From the NCBI GenBank assembly GCA_031772625.1, contig CM062811.1:646116820-646180819 (forward strand): a DNA stretch of 64,000 bases. Reading direction: 5' to 3'. The translations under genes and the position numbers were made by a program. The notes beneath the pieces are model-generated. The model searched no databases. It saw only the letters and a program-made list of their open reading frames with translations, and was not told where the DNA came from. The DNA comes from Pinus tabuliformis. Lineage: Eukaryota > Streptophyta > Pinopsida > Pinales > Pinaceae. Shown one piece after another: positions 46,186 through 57,285 of the stretch (position 1 is its first letter; each line of letters begins with the position of its first letter).

Positions 46186-47401
46186 TGTAATATTCCTAAT
46201 TAGCCATGGCTAATTGGAATATTCGATTTTGTTCAATTTTTTCCTTCTATAGTTATTTGTAAATAAAAAAAGTGAGGAAGGGGACATAACTCACTTTAGA
46301 ATAAAAAGTCACTTCCTAGGTAGCACAACGTTGTGACTTAAAGGGGAGCCAAGGGGGCCAAAGGGGGACGCAGAAATGGAGCCCACATAGACACATGGAG
46401 AGACTGCGTAGGAGGGAAGAACACATGGCAAGAGGAGAAGCACGCAGGAGGAGGTGAGCCTAGGGATTGTGAGAGGCAGAGGCTATAAAATAGATAGGAG
46501 TCCCCTCATTTTCGATCATCAAGTTATGTGTATTTTGAGCTAGTCGTTTCGACTTCTGAGCACGCTGGCTGTTTAGTTGGTCTGCAGCACTGTTTAGTGC
46601 ATTGAGTGTCTCCGTTTGGAGATCTCACCCTTAGCCCCGGGGGACTTCGAGTGCCTACCCCGGCAAGGTATTTCCATTGGTATTTCAGCAGTAGTTTTAT
46701 TAGCATTTTAGTAGCAGTTTCATTAGCATTTTGGAGGACTGCGCAACACTTGGAGAGGGACGCAGTTCTTTGTGGTTGTAGTGCTGGATTGGGGTTTTGC
46801 AGGTGGATTTATGCTGGGATTTTGAGTAGGGGTCCAGCTCTTGTCTCATTGGAGGATTTTTGGTAGGGTTTCAGGCAGTGTTCAGGCAGAGTTTAGAGGG
46901 GTTTTCTTCAGTGGCAGCATAGGGCATTGAGGAACTATGCATAACCCCAAGAGGGTGTTTTTCGGAGGTCGGCCATTCTAGGAAAGCTTTCTGGGTTTTT
47001 CTAGGTTTCTTGAGTAGAGTCCGAATCCAGAGTTTCAACTTTTTTCTAAGGATGGGATCAGCCCAAAATCATCCTTTGTTTCCTAGCAGCAGCAATAACA
47101 CAACAACAACATCCACGCAAAGAGGCCATTCTTGTCATTCTGAGAGTATTTCTTCACTTGCCTTGTGCAAGTCAAGGTGCCATCTATCTAATCACCTCAT
47201 GTACTCATTTTATTGCTCAGTATAATAAAATGGATTAGCATTTCTTGCTGCATTTCTTGTGTATCTACTTATATTTCCAGTTTACATTATTATATGTTGT
47301 TCCACTGTTATTTTATCACTTCTGGGTTATTATATCATTTGCATATATTTGGTTGGAGTTTTTGCTGGGGTTTGAGGAATATTCTGGGTTAGGAATATAT
47401 A
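46186..47401 (+). repeat. 3' LTR of G
   Basis: Direct repeat of 40034-41251 with a modest number of substitutions, followed by target duplication ATTAA. Confidence 0.93.
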
Positions 47402-48250
47402 ATTAAGGCCAAAAGGCATGACCAAAATTCATAATTACCCTCATGAGTTCTGAATGTTTTTTTTAGAATGTCTTCAATCTTCATTCTAATTTGATGATAT
47501 CTTGAATGAAGATCTAGCTTGGTGAAGTAAATTTCTCCATGTAATTCATCCAATAATTCATCAATGACAAGAATGGGAAATTTATCTTTAATAGTGAGCT
47601 TGTTGAACTCCCTATAATTTGGACACATATGCCATGATCCATCCTTCTTGTGCACCAATACTACTAGAGCATAGAAAGAACTTTGACTAGGTTGAATTAT
47701 ACCAACCTCTAGCATTTCTACAACCATACATTCAATTTCACTCTTTTGGGCATAAAGATATTTGCAAGGTATGATGTTTGGAGGAACACTTCTTGGAATC
47801 AAGTGAATCACATGATCCTGATCATGAATAGTTGTTAAGCCTTTGGGAGTCTTGAATGCCTTGGAATGATTCTCCAGGTCTTTTTTGAGATTTGGAGAAA
47901 TAGATTATTCCAATGTTTTAACCCCTAGAGAGCATAATTATGCAATTATGCCTCGTTGTTATTTCTTTAGAATATTTCTCATGCCATTAGAGCTGATTAT
48001 CTTTCATGTTTTTCCTATGATACCCCTTAATTCAACTCCCTTTCCTTCCCAAAAAAATTTCAAGAAAAGTTCTTGAAAATTGAAAGATATCATCTCCAAA
48101 GTTTGTAACCATTGGACTCCTAGTACAGCATCAACACCACCCATTGGAATGGAAAGAATTGGACTCTATTTTTTTTTTGGCAATAATCATATCAAGAAAC
48201 ATTTGTCAACATGTTTCAAACCAACCAGTGTGGTTCATCATCAGGACAAG
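47402..48250 (-). pseudogene. Gypsy reverse transcriptase, N-terminal half (F)
   Basis: The minus-strand frame at 47811-47389 shows the palm start: CMVVEMLEVGIIQPSQSSFY, LVHKKDGSWHMCPNYREFN, then FPILVIDELLDELHG and TKLDLHSRYHQIRM. It reaches the segment just before the conserved FGL-x-NAP motif, which is exactly where G inserted. Upstream (47811-48250) the protease-RT linker is visible only in broken frames. Confidence 0.85.
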
Positions 48251-48299
48251 ATGAATAATTAGATCCTAGCAATAGGTTAAATAGAAAGACAAATCAATA

Positions 48300-48610
48300 T
48301 AATAGCTATACAAATATCTACTTTTGACCAGGCCAAAAAATAGGGAAAGGATGAATTAAAATAATTAGGTCAATGACATATGTAAATAAATAATGGTTAG
48401 ATTAGTATTATGGCACTTTCCAGAACAATTTATAGTTCCTCCATTTGCAACCATCACTTGACACTCTGGTGCTAGATATAGGAAGCAATTCAATTCCTTG
48501 GCTATCTTAAAATGAATAAAATTATGGGTACTACCTGAATCAATAAGCATTATTACCTTTTTATTCTTGATATATCCTTCTATATTGAGAGTTTTAGCAG
48601 TGGTAATTCA
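48300..48610 (-). pseudogene. Gypsy protease (F)
   Basis: On the minus strand MLIDSGSTHNFIHFKIAKEL gives an intact D-S-G site (about 48542), followed by CQVMVANGG and then broken sequence with VDAVLGVQWLQ near 48120. It lies between gag and RT as expected. Confidence 0.8.
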
Positions 48611-48689
48611 TGCCAATGCATTACAAGATATTGTTAGATTCATTTCTTCTTTCTCTGGGGCTGGTTCCTGGTGCATATCCTCCACTTTT

Positions 48690-49560
48690 TATGTTTCTTG
48701 TTCCTTTTCTTCCCCTTGTTCACAATCTATGTAGAATAATTTATTCTCGGCACACTTATGATCTTTAGTGTTTTCTATCAAAACTGTAATAAAGCCCTTT
48801 TTCTCTTTTTTCCTCCAATTTTTGTGGTGTCAACCTTGTAGGTTGTGGAAGGTTAGGAGCAACAACACTTCCATATTTATAGTTGTGAGTGGTAGACTTC
48901 CTTGTTGCCATAATTTTTCTTTCAACTTTTCTTTCCACCATGAATGCCTTCTCCAATGAATCAAGTTCCCAAAGGTGAATCTCATGTTGGATGTTATCTT
49001 TTAAAGTCCCTATGAATACTTCAATCCTATGCTCCTCTAGAATATCAATTACCCTAATATTCAATTTTTGGAAGTCTTCAGTGTGCTCCTCCATTGAACC
49101 CTTTTGTTTAAGATTTATCAATTAGCTAAAGAAGGTGTTACTCTTTATATCATCATAATGTGCTATCATTTCTTCGTAAAAATTGACCAAGTGACAAGTG
49201 TTTTACGAGAACAAATCCATTTATACCATACAAATTGACTGGGTTCTAAAGATAAATATGCAATACATACCTTTTGTGAGGGTTGCACATCATGTAGATC
49301 AAAATATTGCTCCATATGTAGTATCGAAGTTACTAGATCCTTTCCATCAAACTTCCTCATATCTATCTTTTGAATGTGGTGGTTCTTAAACCCCATATTA
49401 GAGTCTCTAAAATTGTAATTGATAGTCCTTTTGTCTTCATCATGATTTTCATGGATTGCCTTGTCACCACTGGGATGCCTTTCTTCTAACAACTTTGCCA
49501 AACCTTCCTTCAAACCCTCTATCTTGAAATTCATCATTCCATGTCTTCTTTTAAACCATC
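48690..49560 (-). pseudogene. Gypsy gag (F)
   Basis: Two minus-strand frames: 49537-49166 (MMNFKIEGLKEGLAKLLEER, then MRKFDGKDLVTSILHMEQYF and VQPSQKVCIAYLSLE) and 49121-48765 (KGSMEEHTEDFQKLNIRV, then EVFIGTLKDNIQHEIHLWE and LEKAFMVERKVE). These match the retrotransposon gag core. A remnant of the knuckle region follows near 48740. Frameshift and stops separate the parts. Confidence 0.82.
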
Positions 49561-50408
49561 ATTCAAAACTCCCATGTCCCTTTTTATACCATCTATCTTA
49601 GCTTTTTTTACTTTTGTGAGAGCGAAATTTGTTGCACTTGGTCGCGTAATTTTGATATATCATGTTACATTTCTTCCTCTTCTTCATGTCTCATAGTAGA
49701 GTTTTCAGGTTTCTTACTAGGTGTTTCCATTTTATTTCTTAAGGGCATCAATTAATGCTATTTATGCTTCACTATACCCTTTGAATCACTTCAAACTAAA
49801 TTTTTGAACAAAACTTACACAAATTTTAAAAAATACACACCTTTTTCTTGCTTTGTAGGAGCTCAATATTGAATCTATTGTATCTATGTAATTTCGGATC
49901 TCCAAGGTTTGAAATTTTGTCCTGTGGTATCCCTCTAAGATATATTTCCAATTACACAAGTCTGATTGAGATTAGATTCTTCAAGAAATAGTTATGCCCA
50001 ATATCCCATGATGACCTAGTTATAGAATGATTCAGTAGATAGAACTTGTACGACGTGCCACGTGTCACTGTTTTGACCTTCGACCTAAGAATGATACCCA
50101 CAAAACTAAGTTCTGTCCTCTTTCTATCACATTTTACAAAATTTAAATCCGATACTTAGAGTGAAAGTTATGACGATTTTCCCAAGGTCACATATTTGAG
50201 ATGGAATTATGGAGCTTGCAAAAATCCCAACTTCCTCGGATCATATCTCTGAAAATATAGCGAAACAAGATCTAAAATTCATATACGAGGTTCACCAAGA
50301 CTTTAGCTCCACGTGGTTTCAATTTCATCTTCTGAAGCTTCATAGAAAAAAATTATAGTGAAAATTCCATGATGACCTGTTTGAAGTAGCGAAACCCTAG
50401 AATCCAAA
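49561..50408 (-). other. 5' leader of F
   Basis: Non-coding as far as I can see, between the primer binding site and the first gag frame on the minus strand. Confidence 0.5.
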
Positions 50409-50420
50409 GCTATGATACCA
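50409..50420 (-). other. Primer binding site of F (tRNA-Met type)
   Basis: Reverse complement TGGTATCATAGC, two bases inside the right LTR. Confidence 0.8.
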
Positions 50421-50422
50421 AA

Positions 50423-50724
50423 TGTTATGGAACCAACTCACAAATAGATAGATCAATGACTTAAAAAATATCCTCTTCAAGGGGAAACCTCCTTTACATT
50501 ACATAAATGAACAATTCTTGGATGATACAAATTACAAGACCTCTTTTGTATATATAAGGGTCTAAGGGGTCACAATATAATCAGAGCCTACATAACAATA
50601 ATAATGTAAGGGCACAACAATAACAATAGTGGGCTTCTATGGGGTACAACAATAACAATATGGGGGCTACATGGGCACAAAAATAACAATAAGGGGGATA
50701 CACTAGTGTTATAGGGGCCTAACA
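50423..50724 (-). repeat. LTR of F (5' LTR in element sense)
   Basis: 302 bp, starting TGTTATGGAACC and ending GGGGCCTAACA on the plus strand. The outer half holds repeated CAACAATAACAATA phrases (about 50600-50690). Confidence 0.85.
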
Positions 50725-51066
50725 TCCATAGTTTCTTAATGCTTGGATGGTAGTATGATCATTTGATGCATTCAAATCATGTTCCTCATGTTCTCTTTCT
50801 CTCCATACGAAAGTGATTTTGTGCTGATGAATCCCTGATAAATCAACAAGAGATTCATTAGGATATTTTTCATGCAAAAAACTTGACAAATTTTGAGGAA
50901 AAACTATTGAGAAAACTTTAGATTTTCTCCCAACACACCCCAGAAGAGCAAACCGTAGTGTTTCACCCCTACCTGTAGTGCATGACTGCTTAGGTGCAAT
51001 GCACTTTTCGACCATTTGGGCTTGCGTTGGTCCTAGGGAGAAATTTTGGAACCCCAGGACCCTCAA
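50725..51066 (-). pseudogene. Antisense PMD-like ORF, 5' part (Tat A)
   Basis: A 115-codon frame on the minus strand (51066 down) starts MRVLGFQNFSLGPTQAQMVE and ends HTTIQALRNYG at the target duplication of F; relatives continue here with a hydrophobic LLKFF segment, which is found at 38089-38114. The N-terminal part is not recognisable. With the segments at 38089-38114 and 33837-34888 it makes one interrupted gene of about 1.4 kb antisense to the Tat A pol. Confidence 0.45.
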
Positions 51067-53007
51067 AAGCTCAGAAATTTAGCATGAAATCATAAAAAGT
51101 AACCATAGAAAGAAAGAGAGTGGTTTTAGCTCCTACCTGGAAGCGACAGTACTCCAAAGTTTCCACTGGATTGGACGCAATCAGTTGTAGAAGATTGAGG
51201 GAAAAAGTACTCAGAACCCTCACTATTGAAGGTAAATGTGAAATGGTAAAAATGAATAGTCATTTTTGAGTATATATGGCCATATTTTTCATTATTTTAT
51301 TAATATTTAATGTTTTGACCTAGTAATTATTCATTTTTACTATGAAACAAGTATGTTTAATCCTTTATGTGTTTCTCTGAGCAGGTTGACAGTTGTTAAC
51401 AGATTTTGTTGTGCTTTAAACAGGTTATTTTGACCGAAGAGTACAATTTTTTGGGCCCTTTAAACCTACAAAAAAGGAACCCTTTGGAGTCCTCTTTTAG
51501 CTCTTTTCGGACTCCAAAAACATGAAAATATTGTTGAGAACTTGTCTTTTCGAACTCATAAAAATAAATGAAAATAATTTTACTCAGTATAAGTTTAACC
51601 CTTTTTTGGACCGAGATAGACTAACCACAAAAAATGAATACCTTGGTCGAACATGGCTAAGAGGTTCTCTTGGGTATTGTTTTCTACCTTTTTGGATCTA
51701 AGGGACCACCTATGAAAAAGGACATCTGGAGTTTTTTTTTTCGCCTCTTTTTCAAAATATCTAAGCATGAAAAAGAAGTTGAGTTTTCATCCTCGCTAGA
51801 CTCATAAAAACATCAAACAATGATGGACTCATTAATCATGACGGGACCGAACCACTCCTTTTCTGGGTTCATTAAATATTCTCAGGGGGATTCATCCAAA
51901 GGATGGAATTACATATCAAGCATATGTTATCCTCCTTAAGCTTGTTAAAAAATAAAGAGGTACTGACCAGTATGGTTGGGGAAATTTGGAAAACAGGTAC
52001 TCCATTTGTTAATGGAAATGAGTTGCCCTTGAATATGACACTCTTCCACTTCATCTTTGTGGTTTTTAGGTTGGGTAATATGCTTTTCTTTTTGTTATCA
52101 TACCATTTTTCAGAACCTCCATTTCAGTTTTGGGTAAATTCTTCCAACTCCATTCAGTGTCGCCATTGTGTTCAAGAGAAGTCATTCAACTAATATCTAT
52201 TGCAATACTCTTAAGCTTTCATTCCATGTTTTCCTTTCTTGATCCAGTTCCAAACATCTTTATGTCTCAATCATCATACCTGTTTCGTGTCGTTGATGGG
52301 GAATACATCAAGGCCCTCCTGCAATGAGTCGCTTCCTCTCAACATCAACACATTCTCCAGGAAGTTGACTTAGAAACTCCCATCGGTACCTTGGTGCTTG
52401 CATACATCAATGGGAAGTTTCCTCATTCTCAGTGAAAATTTTACATCATTGGCCTTCAACCAAAATATTTTGTGTGGTGTTCGACATCAGCTCATTTATT
52501 CACACCATACAGATTGTACTTGAGTACCTTGAGAGCCATTACCATCATCTATGGTTTCTCTCCCGTCTGTTAATGACTTACATCATTAGACGATAATCAG
52601 ATGATGTCTACCATGTTCCAATTGAGCCCATTGATTCACATGGTTAGACTCGTACGTTGGTTGGTTTTGTGAACGAGATAAAATATCCCAGATCTAGTTC
52701 TCACCATCTAGGCTATGATTTTAGGATTATACAATATCATCATGTATGATTGCTATGATCATACTGACAGCCCCACAATCATAGGTCCACCATGAGTCAT
52801 CAATGGACATGTATTTTGATCATTATATATGTAATGTTAGCTTATGTTCTAAGTATGGGTATGCCTCCCTTAGCAAAATGATGTCATGATATAAATTCGT
52901 TGTAACAAAAGACGATCTCACCAGTTGTTCTTGATCCTGACTTGTCATAAGATAAATCACTTCAGTCATTAGTCATCATCTCTGAATTTTCACTTTAGGG
53001 GGCACTA
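51067..53007. other. Probable 3' untranslated region of Tat A
   Basis: No known domain. At 51903-52560 on the plus strand the frames are unusually open (97 codons at 51903, then a second stretch from 52130 to about 52570 broken only by TGA codons), hinting at a decayed coding region of unknown kind. A purine tract TTTAGGGGGCA lies at 52995-53004, shortly before the presumed LTR. Confidence 0.4.
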
Positions 53008-54303
53008 TGTTATAGGATATTTTGTCTCATCTGATCAATATTCCTCCTAATGGTATCAATCACCATCCTTTTCCCCCTTTACATCATCATTGCACAAAGC
53101 CTTATGACTCTCTCATTCCATAAATTGCATCATTTGAGCCAGTTTTAGGACTAATGCACCCTGGCCTCTTACTGGACAACATTCACCTACAGGTTGCTCC
53201 ATTGTGTCATGCGTTGATATGTTACACAACATTTTGTCACTATCCCTGTACTCCCCATCCACAATCCTGGAGGACCTCTACAGTGAACCCTACATGATTT
53301 CCCATCATGAAGAAACTCCTAGTATGTCCCTCTTCATGAGAAGAATAATTCCCCTTTGCATCATTTACTAAGAATCTTCCTTTTATCACAGTTTACAAGA
53401 TCGGTGCTACTAACCAGTTTCCTCCTCGCACTAATTTTCAAAGATTAAAACTAGCACTAGAACTGTACGGAGCGGCTGATCCCTTTTCTAGTCACGTCGA
53501 TCCTATTTTGGCAAGTTTTTTAAATATGGAGTCGAAGCTTCTAGGTCTAGAAGCTTCGTAATGGAAGTCTGGTAGATGGTTGGGCTGGATGGAGCTGAGG
53601 AAGTCAGTTTGGGATCCTTTCCCCTATTAGGATGGAACAAACTCAAGAGATAATACCTTCTCCCATGATGAGAGGAACCATCTCCCATCCATACAAGCTA
53701 TATAAACCTCTCTTTTCCCAAGCTAAACTAGTTTTGGAGTGAGTTTGAATGATCAACAAGACATCTATAGCTTGTAGCTTTCTAGTGTATGTTTGAGGGA
53801 GAATAGTGTGTTTTGGTTTGGTTTGAGACTAGAGGGAAGAGGCCTTAAAACTTCCATTGTTGGGGTTATCCATGAGATGCTAGCAGAAGTGTGGGAACCC
53901 AGATACGTTGGAGGAGACCAACAATGTCAAGGCATTGGTTGTAATCTCTTTTTGATTTATATGAATACAACTATTGATTGATTTCCTACATGAAGTGTTA
54001 TTTTACATCTTTATGGATTAATGTTTCTTGACCTATTAAGTAGGCTAAATACAATATTGTATGCTATCATGTTTGCTGTTGTTGTTTGTTTGCTTGTTTC
54101 AGGTATTCAAAGGAAGGAAACACAAGATAGTTGGAGTGAGGAAGCAGGAACATCACCAAGCGGAATAATGTTCTAAGAGGTAGGCCGTCTTAATTGATTC
54201 TTGCTTAAGGAGATTTTCCATAGATTGTTTGTTTATGGCTAGACCCGCTCTCTCAAGCTCGAGGAATTGTTTGTGTCCACACTGAGAATTTACCTGCACC
54301 ACA
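53008..54303 (+). repeat. Tat-type LTR (5' LTR of Tat B, possibly also 3' LTR of Tat A)
   Basis: No second copy is in the window, so the ends are judged from context: a purine tract before TGTTATAGGAT, and a primer binding site after CCACA. Inside are a TATATAAA box (53699-53706), a perfect 26-bp palindrome (53533-53558) upstream of it, and AATCTCTTTTTGATTTATATGA near 53943, a plausible polyadenylation region. The left boundary could be wrong by hundreds of bases. Confidence 0.45.
53699..53706 (+). promoter_or_regulatory. TATA box in the Tat-type LTR
   Basis: TATATAAA in the context GCTATATAAACCTC, about 600 bases before the LTR end. Confidence 0.5.
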
Positions 54304-54306
54304 AAT

Positions 54307-54326
54307 TGGCGACCATACTGGGGAGG
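54307..54326 (+). other. Primer binding site of Tat B (possibly tRNA-Arg type)
   Basis: TTGGCGACCATACTGGGGAG resembles the TGGCGAC...CTGGGGA sites of Ogre/Tat-type gypsy elements. I recall these as tRNA-Arg sites; the tRNA match was not checked. Confidence 0.55.
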
Positions 54327-55254
54327 AGATCCTTCTGTTTGATTGATTATCATTTTATGGTTTTGTGTGAACTTTTATAGTATCACCATTTCCCTTTAGT
54401 GTTCTCTGCTTTGCCTGGTTTATTGCTCTGAGCCTGAAATTTACAGTGGCAAGTCTGGTTTTAGCCTTTGAAATTTTTTAATTTTTTCCTTGAATCCTCA
54501 GTCAGCGCATTTATTTTTCTGATGGTCACGCCGATCAGCGCGATTTTCTCAAAAATAGTTGCACCAACCCCCTTTTGGCACTTGCTGTTAGTTAGGCAGT
54601 CGTGCTGATTCCTGTAGGTGAAGATCAGGGTTTCCCCTAGATCATAGCTAGTGTGTCTTTCCCTTCTGATTTCTATCTCTCAGCTTTTTTTGACTATGTT
54701 CTCCCTAGATGGAAAGCTCTTTTAGCTTGGTTTGTATGCTTGTTTGATTTGCATTTTCTTAACTTGGTTTCTTGAGTTGTTGGATGGTGTATAACCCTAG
54801 GGCATCTAGGTCGTCATCCATTCACCTGTTTGTGTGCTCAACCAATGAATTTGATAGTCAAGTTGCTCCTTGAATTTTGTTTGTAAGTCCTTTCATTGCT
54901 TTGATTTCCATTTAACAAGTTTGAAAAGTTTCTTTTATTGATTGAACAACTCTTTTTGGGCATAGATCACATTTCTCATCTTGTTTTTTGGTTAAGTATT
55001 TGCATCATTAGTTTGAAAGGAATTATGTTTTGTGCTTTTCATTTGCTTCTGATTGATTGTATTGGAAATGATTCATTGAACTGTGAAGTGTTTATGAAGC
55101 ATTCATTTTCTCATTTCATTGAAAAATACATAATTCTAGTTTTCTGAATCAATATGTTACATTATTTAGCATCATTCAAGACTAGAGTTACATCCTCATT
55201 TGCATTAGAAAAGAAATGAATTCTCTTTACTATTGAAAGGAATATTTGAAGTGC
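54327..55254 (+). other. 5' leader of Tat B, first part
   Basis: Long T-rich leader without convincing coding sequence; interrupted by copia H at 55255 and continued at 61946. Confidence 0.45.
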
Positions 55255-56300
55255 TGTTAAAATTGGCAACTAGGGCAAAAATTCATGTGGGTCATCTTAT
55301 TCATGGCTGATAATATTTTTATTAGATTCCTCTCATCGAGAGGTGTAGGATTGATATAAAGATCATCCGATTCCGATAAGTATTTATGGAGATATGAATT
55401 TATTTTGATTATGGAATTATTATCAAGCCGACCTACAACTCATGTAGGCTCAGAAGCCCAATAGTCGCATCTATTCAAACATCATTAGTTGTGTATAAAT
55501 ACAAGAGGACTTTTCCTCATTTGCACTCACTCAATTCATCACATCTCTCTCTCTCTCTACTATGTAGAAAAGAGTCTCTTCTCTACTGCACAGAAAATGC
55601 TCTCTCCCTCACACATGTGAAGCCGAAAGCTGCTGAAACTGAAGCTGCAACTGCAGAAGTAAAGTTTGACCTACGTGGACTAGAAGATCTTCTCATTTGA
55701 ACTATGTTGTAGGTTCATTTGAACCTCCTCTGAAAGCCGCAACTTTTGGTGGTGGAATCAAGTCAATTCGACAGACGGTTTGCAAGATATCAACTGCCCT
55801 AGTTTGAAAGAAGCTGCTGAAACTGAAGTTGTAACTGCAGAAGTGAAGTTTGACCTACGTGGACTAGAAGATATCCTCATATAAACTATGTTGTAGGTTC
55901 AACTGAACCTCCTCTAGAAGCCACAACTTTTGGTGGTGGAATCAAGCTGATCCGACGGTCGATTTGTGAGATATCGTCTGCCCTAGTTTGATGATGAAGC
56001 CGCTATTGTTGATGCTGCTGATCTAGGGTTTGCTACTGTTGATATAAATCAGATTTATTGTACTATTTCTCTTTGCTGAATTATTGAAGATAAAAGAATA
56101 TTTGATCAAAGGGTTTCCCCACACATTGTGGCGTTTGTCCCTGGCTAGCTGCCACATCTTGTGTCTCTTGTCTTGGCTTGTTTTCTATTGATCGTTTAAT
56201 GTTCTATCTGCACTTTATGAACATGTGATTACTAATCTGTGGAATATAATTAGAAAAATAAGTAAACTGCTAAAAGCATAGAACATACCATAACTTAACA
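55255..56300 (+). repeat. 5' LTR of H
   Basis: Contains a TATAAATA box (about 55494), a (TC)n run (55544-55558) and a 184-bp tandem duplication (first copy from 55627, second from 55811). It ends ACTTAACA directly before the primer binding site. Confidence 0.92.
55627..55994 (+). repeat. 184-bp tandem duplication inside the LTR of H
   Basis: AAGCTGCTGAAACTGAAG starts both copies (55627 and 55811), and GACCTACGTGGACTAGAAGA recurs at the same spacing. The 3' LTR shows the same pair (about 61266 and 61453), so it predates insertion. Confidence 0.85.
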
Positions 56301-56312
56301 TGGTATCAGAGC
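56301..56312 (+). other. Primer binding site of H (tRNA-Met)
   Basis: TGGTATCAGAGC immediately after the LTR. Confidence 0.88.
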
Positions 56313-56390
56313 TGAGGTGAAGACAAAGCCCGAGCAAGAGCAAGAGCAATCACCAAAGAGAAGATTGGCAAGCCTATCCTAAAAGAACTA

Positions 56391-57285
56391 TGGGGTCCTC
56401 AACACTCTTTCCTGCCAAAGACAACCTCCATGAGAAAGCTGACTATCACAGATGGAAGATGTCTATCGATCTAACCCTTGAAGATCAAGGAGTGCTGGAC
56501 CATGTAAGAGGCAATATTTTTGAGCCTCCATCAAATGCATCTGCTGCTGCCTAGAACAAATGGAAAAATGGAGAAGTCAAAACAAAGAAGATCATCTAGG
56601 ACTCTATCGACAAGCACTTGGTGGCCTACATCTATGAACTAGACACCTCCAAGGAAATCTACGATAGAATGGTGAGTTTATTTAAAGCCAATGATGCAAA
56701 TCAAGTTTTTTTCTTAGAAATAAGCTGAGGGAAATTAAGAAGGGTAAAGATGAGAGTATGCAACCATACTTCTTAAGAATCACCGAGATCAAGAACGATC
56801 TCCTATCTATTGGGGAGACTATTACTGATAGGGAAATGGCATGCACGACTCTTGGAGGATTACCATACAAATGGTACGTGTTCAGGACTACTCTTCTGAA
56901 CAATCATGTAATTCCTGGTTTCAAGGAATTAATGGCTAGATGCATTCTAGAAGAAACAAGGGTAGAAGAGAAAGAAATGCCCTTGCCTAAAGGTCCTCCT
57001 GCTGCCTCTTCTTCTCATGCTAAGAAAAGAAATAATTCCAGGACTAAATCAAAAGGAAAGGCTGGACATAAGGGTGGAAGAAAAGGACGATGTTACATTT
57101 GCAATAAAGCAAGTCACTATGCAAGGGAGTGCCCTGATAGAAAGGACTCACACTGGGACGATGATCAAAATCCCTTTGATGGCAATCAAAGGAATGACAA
57201 ATTCAATAGCAAAGGTAAGAAGAGAGCTGGGAATCAAGGAAGAGGAAAAGCATTCAAGAAGGCTAGAAATTCCAAGATGTATTAA
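56391..57285 (+). pseudogene. Copia gag (H)
   Basis: Starts MGSSTLFPAKDNLHEKADYH, with two TAG stops (56552, 56597) and a frameshift in the T-run at about 56706. The second part (56758-57285) is open for 175 codons: MQPYFLRITEIKNDLLSIGE, the LGGLPYKW motif, a lysine-rich linker and an intact zinc knuckle CYICNKASHYARECP (about 57092-57136). It would bind and package RNA. Confidence 0.88.

Larger units (their letters stand above)
40034..47401 (+). mobile_element. Chromovirus-type gypsy element G, inserted in F
   Basis: LTRs at 40034-41251 and 46186-47401 (1218 and 1216 bp) start TGTAATATTCC and end GGAATATTATA/GGAATATATA. The target duplication ATTAA is perfect (40029-40033 and 47402-47406). 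Primer binding site at 41253, polypurine tract at 46171. Domains run gag, protease, RT, RNase H, integrase, chromodomain. Several long frames survive, but stops, a lost RT active site and a 95-bp duplication in integrase make it non-functional. Confidence 0.95.
38115..50724 (-). mobile_element. Gypsy element F, minus strand, hosting element G
   Basis: The right LTR (50423-50724) is next to a reverse-complement primer binding site. The left LTR (from 38115) is truncated. Between them, on the minus strand, are gag, protease, RT, RNase H and integrase in gypsy order. Flanking 5-mers TCCAC (38110-38114) and TCCAT (50725-50729) form a one-mismatch target duplication. The RT is split by element G (40034-47401). 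Without G the element is about 5.2 kb; part of the integrase and the 3' untranslated region are deleted. Confidence 0.85.
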
